Part shown: positions 24,253-30,715 of the stretch, one piece after another
Layout: every line of letters begins with the position of its first letter
How positions within the stretch are numbered: position 1 is the first letter of the stretch
NCBI RefSeq assembly: GCF_034651555.1
Contig: NZ_JAYEEQ010000021.1
Span: forward strand, 1 to 64,000
DNA length: 64,000 nt
Direction: 5' to 3'
DNA from: Aurantibrevibacter litoralis
GTDB lineage: Bacteria; Bacteroidota; Bacteroidia; Flavobacteriales; Flavobacteriaceae
Notes under the pieces: generated by a model
The model's input: only the letters and a program-made list of their open reading frames with translations
Databases searched by the model: none
Told to the model about the DNA's origin: nothing
Position numbers and translations under genes: made by a program

Positions 24253-26343
24253 ATGCAGAGTTTTAGATCAGAAATAGAAAATCCGATTGTACAAAAGGAT
24301 ATCCTAGACTTGGAAGCCAAAATTCATTTATTTAAAGAAGGAAAGATAGATGAAGAAAAATTTCGAAGCCTGCGTTTAGCACGCGGAATCTATGGTCAGC
24401 GTCAAGAAGGAGTACAGATGATTCGAATGAAACTTCCCTATGGCAAGGTAAGTTCCAAACAGCTTCGACGCATTTGCGAGGTGTCCGATGAATACTCTAC
24501 GGGACGCCTACATATTACAACACGTCAAGATATTCAAATTCATTATGTAGATATTAGCCGCACTCCCCAATTGTGGTCGGAGTTAGAAAAGGATGAGGTT
24601 ACCATTCGAGAGGCCTGTGGCAACACGGTGCGCAATGTTACGGCCAGTGAAACCGCAGGTATAGATCCTAACGAGCCGTTTGATGTGTCTCCTTATGCGC
24701 ACGGACTGTTTCAATATTTTTTAAGAAATCCTATCGGACAGGAAATGGGTCGGAAATTTAAAGTTTCCTTTTCTGCCAGTGACGCCGATACCGGACTTTC
24801 ATATATGCACGATTTGGGCTTTATTGCCAAAATTGAAAATGAAGTACTCGGATTTAAGGTGATGCTGGGGGGCGGATTGGGTTCGCAGCCCCGACATGCC
24901 GACGAATTATTCAGCTTTCTTCCGGCAAACCAGATTATTCCGTTAATGGAAGCCGTAGTACGGGTTTTTGATCGGTTTGGAGAACGCAAAAGTCGCGCAA
25001 AAGCTCGCTTGAAATTTTTAATAAAGGATATCGGATTAGAAGCTTTCAAAGCACTTTTGGCTCAGGAAAAAACGGCTGTACCGTTCGACACTTTTGAAAT
25101 TGATGTAGCAAACTATCCCAAAGTACAAATAGCCAAAACTACAGTTCCGGAGGTTCAAATTGCAGATCAAAAGGCGTTTCAACGGTGGAAATCGACAAAC
25201 ATAGTGTCCCAAAAACAAAAAGGGTATGTCGCCATAGGTATTAAAGTACTATTAGGCGATTTTTATACAGACAAAGCTAGAGCTTTGGCCGATTTGGTAG
25301 AAAAATATGCCGCTTCGGAATTGCGATTTTCGTTACGGCAAAATATTTTAATTCCCTTTGTTGCAGAGGATCTCATTCCTTTTTTCTATACCCAATTACA
25401 ACAATTAGGCTTCACAGAAGAAGGGTACAATAAGGCCGTAGATATTACAGCTTGCCCAGGTACCGATACCTGTAACTTGGGTATTTCCAGCAGTACCGGT
25501 ATTGCTGAAGAATTGGAACGGGTTATCAAAACCGAATACCCCGATTACATTTACAATAAAGATGTGGTCATTAAAATTAGTGGTTGTATGAACGCTTGCG
25601 GACAGCACAACATGGCCGATATTGGTTTTCAAGGGATGTCTGTGAGGACTAAAAATAAACTAGTAGCTCCGGCCTTACAAGTCTTGCTAGGTGGCGCCAA
25701 TTTTGGCAACGGCACAGGGCGTTTTGCAGATAAGGTGATAAAAGTACCCAGTAAAAGAGGCCCGGAGGCACTGCGTTTAATTCTAAATGATTTTGACGCC
25801 CATGGTAACGGACGTTCTTTTGCCGCGTATTACGAACAAAAAGGACAAATGTATTTTTACGATTATTTAAAACCCCTTTCCGATGTGGATAATTTAACGG
25901 CAGATGATTTTATAGACTGGGGTAATACTGAAAAATACGAGCAAGCCATAGGTGTCGGAGAATGTGCCGGGGTAGTTATAGACCTAATAGCTACGCTTTT
26001 ATTAGAGAGCGAAGAAAAGATTCAAAATGCACAGCAGGCTTTAGATCAGGAAAAGTGGGCAGCCGGTATTTATCATACGTATTCGGCTATGGTAAATGCC
26101 GCTAAGGCATTATTGATTGCCGAGAATTTAAAAACTAATACGCATGCCGGTATTATTGCCGATTTTGATGCCACTTTCGTTGCTTCGGGAAAAATTAGGT
26201 TACAAACTTCTTTTGAATCTTTGGTATATCAGTTAAATAAGAATAAACCAACAGCGCATTTTGCGTATCAGTATTTAGAAGCTGCTAAGGCATTTTTAGA
26301 CACGGTTGGCGAATATAGAACTAAAGAATTGGTGGAAGCCTAG
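24253..26343 (+). CDS. Sulfite reductase (siroheme, ferredoxin-type) with C-terminal HEPN-like domain
   Basis: A 696-aa enzyme that reduces sulfite to sulfide with six electrons. It has the duplicated nitrite/sulfite reductase ferredoxin-like and 4Fe-4S domains; the siroheme/[4Fe-4S] cysteines are in CPGTDTCNLG (about 400-406) and SGCMNACGQHN (about 443-447). Residues from about 560 form an all-helical tail (EKIQNAQQALDQEKWAAGIYHTYSAMVNAAKALLIAE) resembling HEPN domains; I do not see the RxxxxxH RNase motif. The siroheme synthesis genes follow by 4 bases, and a ferredoxin-NADP reductase closes the operon, so electrons probably come from ferredoxin. A nitrite role is possible by family but sulfur context favours sulfite. 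Confidence 0.93.
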   Translation: MQSFRSEIENPIVQKDILDLEAKIHLFKEGKIDEEKFRSLRLARGIYGQRQEGVQMIRMKLPYGKVSSKQLRRICEVSDEYSTGRLHITTRQDIQIHYVDISRTPQLWSELEKDEVTIREACGNTVRNVTASETAGIDPNEPFDVSPYAHGLFQYFLRNPIGQEMGRKFKVSFSASDADTGLSYMHDLGFIAKIENEVLGFKVMLGGGLGSQPRHADELFSFLPANQIIPLMEAVVRVFDRFGERKSRAKARLKFLIKDIGLEAFKALLAQEKTAVPFDTFEIDVANYPKVQIAKTTVPEVQIADQKAFQRWKSTNIVSQKQKGYVAIGIKVLLGDFYTDKARALADLVEKYAASELRFSLRQNILIPFVAEDLIPFFYTQLQQLGFTEEGYNKAVDITACPGTDTCNLGISSSTGIAEELERVIKTEYPDYIYNKDVVIKISGCMNACGQHNMADIGFQGMSVRTKNKLVAPALQVLLGGANFGNGTGRFADKVIKVPSKRGPEALRLILNDFDAHGNGRSFAAYYEQKGQMYFYDYLKPLSDVDNLTADDFIDWGNTEKYEQAIGVGECAGVVIDLIATLLLESEEKIQNAQQALDQEKWAAGIYHTYSAMVNAAKALLIAENLKTNTHAGIIADFDATFVASGKIRLQTSFESLVYQLNKNKPTAHFAYQYLEAAKAFLDTVGEYRTKELVEA

Positions 26344-26347
26344 GAGT

Positions 26348-27160
26348 ATGCGCATAGAAAAGGCAAATCAGGAAAACATATATGCCGGAAAAGCGCCTCG
26401 TCTTACGGTGGTAGGCGCTGGTCCTGGCGATATCGAACTCATTACATTAAAGGGGATTAACACCCTTAAAAGTGCAGATGTTGTTTTGTACGATGCCTTG
26501 GTAGCCACCGAATTGTTGCAGTATGCGCCCCACGCAGAGCATATTTTTGTGGGCAAGCGCAAAGGATGTTATGCCTATCAACAAGAACAGATCAACGAGC
26601 TTATTGTGAGTTGCGCAAAATCTCATGGTCATGTGGTGCGCTTAAAGGGAGGAGACCCCTTTGTTTTTGGGCGTGGCGCAGAAGAAATGGCCTATGCCGC
26701 AGCACAAGGCATAGCTGTAGCAATGGTACCCGGAGTGTCTTCGGCCTTATCCGTTGCGGCAATACAGCATATTCCCGTCACTAAAAGAGGCGCTGCCGAG
26801 AGTTTCTGGGTAATTACAGGAACTACAAAGGAACATCGGCTTTCTCAAGATGTGCACCTGGCAGTAAAATCTAATGCTACTGTGGTCATTCTAATGGGGA
26901 TGTCAAAGTTGGCATCAATAGTGGCCTTATTCAAAAAAGAAGGAAAAGGGCAGCGGCCTGTGGCTATTATTCAAAACGGTACCACTGCAGAAGAAAAAAT
27001 AGCCATAGGAACGATAGCGACCATAGAAAGCGAAGTTCAAAAGCAAAAATTGACGAACCCCGCAATTATTGTTATTGGAGAAGTGGTTTCGCACAGAGCA
27101 GCCTTGTTGCAGTTGCAACCGGCTGAATTAAGTCGTAATTTTGTTGAAAAATTAGGCTGA
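26348..27160 (+). CDS. cobA: Uroporphyrinogen-III C-methyltransferase
   Basis: The 270-aa SAM-dependent enzyme that methylates uroporphyrinogen III at C2 and C7 to precorrin-2, the first step to siroheme. LTVVGAGPGDIELITLKG, VVRLKGGDPFVFGRGAEEM, GVSSALSVAAIQHIPVTKRG and VILMGM are the family motifs. I chose the ATG at 26348, four bases after the sir stop; an in-frame TTG inside sir is unlikely. Its stop overlaps the start of the next gene (TGATG), so the two are translationally coupled. It supplies the cofactor of the sulfite reductase encoded just before it. Confidence 0.96.
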   Translation: MRIEKANQENIYAGKAPRLTVVGAGPGDIELITLKGINTLKSADVVLYDALVATELLQYAPHAEHIFVGKRKGCYAYQQEQINELIVSCAKSHGHVVRLKGGDPFVFGRGAEEMAYAAAQGIAVAMVPGVSSALSVAAIQHIPVTKRGAAESFWVITGTTKEHRLSQDVHLAVKSNATVVILMGMSKLASIVALFKKEGKGQRPVAIIQNGTTAEEKIAIGTIATIESEVQKQKLTNPAIIVIGEVVSHRAALLQLQPAELSRNFVEKLG

Positions 27161-27741
27161 TGGAACGGAATAATTTATACCCCATATTTTTAAAAGCATC
27201 AAACCTCAATATCCTTATTGTAGGCGGCGGCCATGTGGCGGAAGAAAAATTGAATTTCCTTACGAAATCGAGTCCGGATGCCAAGGTGACCATGGTATCC
27301 CCAATGTTCCGAGAAGGTACTATGCAATTAGCGAATCAATTTGGTGTTGAATTAATTACCGATGTGTATCATCCAAAGTATGTAGCCGGTAAACATATGG
27401 TAATTGCCACCACAGATGTTCCTGAAGTAAACATACAAGTGTATACCGATTGCAGAAAAGAAAGCAAGTTGGTTAATGTCGCCGATAATCCCCCGTATTG
27501 CGATTTTTATATGGGCGGTATCGTTACCAAAGGCAATGTAAAAATTGCGATTTCCACCAACGGCAAATCGCCTACCACTGCTAAACGATTGCGGCAGTTT
27601 TTTGAGGAGGTCATACCGGAGGATATCAGTAATATGGTAGCAAACCTACATGACTACAGAAAAACGCTCAAAGGTGACTTCGAAGAGAAGGTAGAAAAAA
27701 TGAATGAAGTCACAAAAAAGCTAGTAGAAAAATCTTTTTAG
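27160..27741 (+). CDS. Precorrin-2 dehydrogenase / sirohydrochlorin ferrochelatase
   Basis: A 193-aa protein matching the N-terminal half of CysG (Met8p-like). It should oxidise precorrin-2 with NAD and insert iron to make siroheme. The Rossmann motif NILIVGGGHVAEEKLNFL and the conserved VNVADNPPYCDFYMGGIVTKGNVKIAISTNGKSPTTAKRLRQFFEE segment are present. Its start overlaps the cobA stop by one base. Whether it performs chelation itself or only dehydrogenation cannot be told from sequence. Confidence 0.94.
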   Translation: MERNNLYPIFLKASNLNILIVGGGHVAEEKLNFLTKSSPDAKVTMVSPMFREGTMQLANQFGVELITDVYHPKYVAGKHMVIATTDVPEVNIQVYTDCRKESKLVNVADNPPYCDFYMGGIVTKGNVKIAISTNGKSPTTAKRLRQFFEEVIPEDISNMVANLHDYRKTLKGDFEEKVEKMNEVTKKLVEKSF

Positions 27742-27776
27742 AAAATTTACGTTTTATAGGAATAACACAGATTAGA

Positions 27777-28838
27777 ATGATTAAAACAGATATTATTATC
27801 ATTGGCGCAGGCCCCACAGGGTTATTTACCGTTTTTGAGGCAGGCTTATTAAAACTTAAAACACATCTCATAGATGCTCTTGCGCAACCCGGAGGGCAGT
27901 GTTCTGAGATTTATCCTAAAAAACCCATATACGATATTCCCGGATTTCCGGAAATTTTGGCCGGCGAATTGGTCTCTAATTTGATGGAGCAGATTAAACC
28001 TTTCGAGCCCGGATTTACCCTAGGCGAACGTGCGGAGACCTTAGATAAATTAGAAGACGGCTCTTTTGTTGTGACCACCAATAAAGGCACTAAACACCAC
28101 GCTCCCGTCGTTGTTATTGCCGGTGGTTTAGGTTCTTTTGAACCCAGAAAACCGTTAATCCCCAATATTCTAAACTACGAAGATAAGGGGGTTTCTTATA
28201 TGATAAAGGATCCGGAGGTGTTCAGAGATAAAAGGGTGGTTATTTCAGGCGGTGGAGATTCGGCCTTAGACTGGGCCATTTATCTTACGAATGTAGCTTC
28301 AGAAGTTTCCTTAGTACACCGTAGAAATGAATTTAGAGGTGCCTTGGATTCGGTAGAAAAAGCATCAGAATTGGCAAAACTGGGAAAAATAAGACTGTTT
28401 ACCGAAGCAGAAGTTACCCAAATTCAAGGACAAAATCAGCTAGAAGCTGTTATCATAACGCATAATAATCCTGAAAAAGGAACCACTTTTTTGGAGACGG
28501 ATTATTTTATTCCCTTGTTCGGCCTTTCCCCAAAGTTGGGTCCCATCGGCGATTGGGGTCTCGAAATTGAAAAAAATGCAATAAAGGTGAACAATGCCAA
28601 AGACTACCAAACCAATATTCCCGGGGTATTCGCAATTGGCGATGTCAATACCTATGAAGGAAAACTAAAATTAATACTTTCCGGATTTCACGAGGCTGCC
28701 GTCATGTGCCAGTATGCCTATCAAATCATCAATCCCGGAAAGCGTTACGTTATGAAATATACCACGGTGGGTGGCGTAGAAGGCTTTGATGGCAGTAAAA
28801 AGGAAGCTAAAAAAGAAGTAGTACAAAGCATTTTTTAG
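27777..28838 (+). CDS. Ferredoxin-NADP reductase (thioredoxin-reductase-like FNR)
   Basis: A 353-aa FAD/NADPH flavoprotein. FAD loop IIIGAGPTGLF at residues 6-16, the AQPGGQCSEIYPKKPIYDIPGFPE segment, NADPH loop ISGGGDSALDWA and the GVFAIGDV FAD motif are visible. It lacks the CxxC redox pair of thioredoxin reductase, and the PGGQC/IYD pattern plus C-terminal extension fit the FNR of Bacteroidota and Firmicutes. As last gene of the sulfate operon it probably feeds reduced ferredoxin to the sulfite reductase. Confidence 0.92.
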   Translation: MIKTDIIIIGAGPTGLFTVFEAGLLKLKTHLIDALAQPGGQCSEIYPKKPIYDIPGFPEILAGELVSNLMEQIKPFEPGFTLGERAETLDKLEDGSFVVTTNKGTKHHAPVVVIAGGLGSFEPRKPLIPNILNYEDKGVSYMIKDPEVFRDKRVVISGGGDSALDWAIYLTNVASEVSLVHRRNEFRGALDSVEKASELAKLGKIRLFTEAEVTQIQGQNQLEAVIITHNNPEKGTTFLETDYFIPLFGLSPKLGPIGDWGLEIEKNAIKVNNAKDYQTNIPGVFAIGDVNTYEGKLKLILSGFHEAAVMCQYAYQIINPGKRYVMKYTTVGGVEGFDGSKKEAKKEVVQSIF

Positions 28839-28905
28839 AAAACCGAATGCTGCCTTTAGAAGGTAAACGATCTTATACTATGGGCTAAAAAACAGGCTAT
28901 ATTCC

Positions 28906-28936
28906 TTGCTTTTGCCAAGGCTGTGCCGTTACTTTG
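28906..28936 (+). promoter_or_regulatory. Probable promoter of the metH transcript
   Basis: TTG at 28906-28908 and TTACTTTG at 28929-28936 are separated by 20 bases, fitting the -33/-7 spacing; the -7 box differs from TAnnTTTG at one base. Transcription would begin about 20 bases before the SAM-I riboswitch. Confidence 0.4.
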
Positions 28937-28963
28937 CAGCCCGTTCATTATCAAATTGAAATT

Positions 28964-29065
28964 GTTATCAAGAAAGGTGGAGGGAATAGACCCTTAGAAG
29001 CCTTAGCAACCCTTTATCTGTAAAGAAGGTGCTACATTCTATCTGCCCATGGCGGACTAGATAAC
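28964..29065 (+). promoter_or_regulatory. SAM-I (S-box) riboswitch, second copy
   Basis: P1 GTTATC (28964-28969) with GATAAC (29060-29065); core AAGAAAGGTGGAGGGA, CCTTAGCAACC, AAGAAGGTGCTACATTCTATC as in the first copy, with slightly different P3 and P4 arms. It precedes metH and should repress homocysteine methylation when SAM is high. Confidence 0.95.
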
Positions 29066-29111
29066 TCGGAAAAAGGTAAAAAATGCTGCTTTTCCTTTCT
29101 TGATACATCAC

Positions 29112-29230
29112 TTTTTTTAGCGTTACCCTTTTGTAAAACAAATGGGTCGGGCTATACGCTGTATCTTTTTCGCTTTTTTTAAAGCGAAAAAGGATGTCGC
29201 TCCTATCCCTAACGCAAAAAGGATTGCGAA
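29112..29230. repeat. Nested-hairpin intergenic element between the SAM-I riboswitch and metH
   Basis: A long inverted structure: outer GCGTTA paired with TAACGC, and an inner stem CTTTTTCGCTTT with AAAGCGAAAAAG around a short loop. It contains GGGTCGGGCTATACGCTGTA and GTCGCTCCTATCCCTAACGC, wording that I associate with dispersed intergenic elements of many Bacteroidota genomes. Only one copy is in the window. It could act as a terminator or expression platform, but it was more likely inserted into the leader. Confidence 0.5.
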
Positions 29231-29315
29231 AATAAAAACGGGAAAGACAGCAAAGCACGTACATTAAGAATAGAGAGGAATGCCGAGGTGTTAGGATCAA
29301 AATTGAAAAAAATAA

Positions 29316-30317
29316 ATGAAAAACATAGCGCAAATATTAAAGGAGCGTATACTGGTTTTAGACGGTGCCATGGGCACCATGTTGCAACGCTATAAATTCA
29401 CCGAAGCCGATTTCCGTGGCGAACGCTTCAAGGATTGGCCACATCCGCTACAGGGCAACAATGACTTGTTGTCCCTTACCCAGCCCGATGCTATTGCCGC
29501 CGTACATCGCAGCTACTTTGAGGCCGGAGCCGATATTGCAGAAACCAATACTTTTTCCGGAACCACCATCGCCATGGCCGATTACCACATGGAAGAATTG
29601 GTGTACGAGTTAAACTATGAATCGGCTCGGATTGCCAAAAAAGTCGCCGACGAGTTTACGGCCAAAGACCCTCATAAACCTCGTTTTGTTGCGGGAAGTA
29701 TCGGGCCAACCAATAAAACCGCCAGCATGTCGCCCGATGTAAACGATCCCGGATATAGAGCTATTTCTTTTAACGAACTTAGAGTTGCCTATAAACAGCA
29801 GGTAGAAGCTTTATTGGATGGTGGGGCAGATCTTTTATTAGTAGAAACTATTTTTGATACACTCAACGCCAAAGCGGCCCTGTTTGCTATAGAAGAAGTA
29901 AAGGAAGAACGGCAGATTCATGTGCCTATTATGGTCAGTGGCACTATTACCGACGCATCAGGTAGGACCTTATCAGGACAAACGGCAGAAGCATTTTTAA
30001 TTTCTATTTCGCATATTCCTATATTATCGGTCGGGTTTAATTGCGCTCTAGGAGCCAGTCAATTAACACCCCATTTGGAAGTCATATCCGCAAGAACGGA
30101 TCATTTTATTTCAGCCCATCCCAATGCAGGATTACCCAATGCTTTTGGAGCATATGATGAAACCCCAGCGCAAATGGCAGCACAAATTAAAGAGTATATG
30201 GAAAAGGGACTAATAAATATTGTTGGAGGCTGTTGCGGCACCACCCCGGAACATATTAAGGCAATTGCGGAGTTGGCTGTAACGTATAAACCAAGACCGT
30301 TGTCGGTTGTCGGTTGA
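29316..30317 (+). CDS. metH: Methionine synthase, N-terminal half (homocysteine-binding domain)
   Basis: A 333-aa protein equal to the homocysteine S-methyltransferase module of cobalamin-dependent MetH. Zinc ligands are in GFNCALG and VGGCCGTTPEH; the N-terminus VLDGAMGTMLQRYKFTEADFRG and SIGPTNKTASMSPDVNDPGYR are diagnostic. In E. coli this is fused to the remaining domains; a split gene is usual in Bacteroidota. The last residues (RPLSVVG) are encoded by an inverted heptamer repeat array and look appended. A four-helix-bundle gene separates it from the second half. Controlled by the upstream SAM-I riboswitch. Confidence 0.95.
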   Translation: MKNIAQILKERILVLDGAMGTMLQRYKFTEADFRGERFKDWPHPLQGNNDLLSLTQPDAIAAVHRSYFEAGADIAETNTFSGTTIAMADYHMEELVYELNYESARIAKKVADEFTAKDPHKPRFVAGSIGPTNKTASMSPDVNDPGYRAISFNELRVAYKQQVEALLDGGADLLLVETIFDTLNAKAALFAIEEVKEERQIHVPIMVSGTITDASGRTLSGQTAEAFLISISHIPILSVGFNCALGASQLTPHLEVISARTDHFISAHPNAGLPNAFGAYDETPAQMAAQIKEYMEKGLINIVGGCCGTTPEHIKAIAELAVTYKPRPLSVVG

Positions 30318-30330
30318 TGGTTGTTCGGAA
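30296..30330 (-). repeat. Heptamer array at the 3' end of the first metH half
   Basis: Read on the minus strand, the units are AACCATC, AACCGAC, AACCGAC, AACGG: a period-7 array that supplies the last codons of the gene. It is in inverted orientation to the array at 30720-30755. Confidence 0.6.
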
Positions 30331-30341
30331 ATTTTTTTAAA

Positions 30342-30698
30342 ATGGATTATACAGAATTGGAAGTGTGGAAAGAAGCTAGGATTTTGGTTCATATGATTTA
30401 TAATATAACAAAAAAATTCCCTTCAGAAGAATTATATGGTTTAACAAATCAAATACGACGCTGTGCCGTGTCAATTCCTTCAAACATTGCAGAGGGTTGT
30501 GGGCGGAGAACCTCGGCTGATACGATTCAATTTTTACACATAGCTAGGGGTTCTTTATATGAATTGGAAACACAATCTTTTATTGCAATAGACCAAAATT
30601 ATTTAAACAAAGAGGATTTTGATTCTGTTTTTAATCAGATCGTAAAGTGTAAAAAACTTATAAATGGTTTTATTAATTATTACAAAAAGACAAAATAA
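30342..30698 (+). CDS. Four-helix-bundle protein (23S rRNA intervening-sequence/S23 family)
   Basis: A 118-aa protein with the hallmark of the TIGR02436 family: YTELEVWKEARILVHMIYNITKKFPSEELYGLTNQIRRCAVSIPSNIAEGCGR, and a later FLHIARGSLYELETQ helix. Related proteins are encoded in 23S rRNA intervening sequences and near diversity-generating retroelements, but this one is free-standing; function unknown. The start is the ATG at 30342; the upstream TTG at 30321 lies in repeat DNA. It sits between the two halves of metH, flanked by heptamer arrays in opposite orientation, so it looks like a mobile or inserted unit. Confidence 0.9.
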   Translation: MDYTELEVWKEARILVHMIYNITKKFPSEELYGLTNQIRRCAVSIPSNIAEGCGRRTSADTIQFLHIARGSLYELETQSFIAIDQNYLNKEDFDSVFNQIVKCKKLINGFINYYKKTK

Positions 30699-30715
30699 CG
30701 TCTGGAAAAAACACA

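Noticed and set aside
30342..30698. 23S rRNA intervening sequence
   Set aside because: The family matches, but there is no rRNA sequence around it; it is a protein gene between metH halves.
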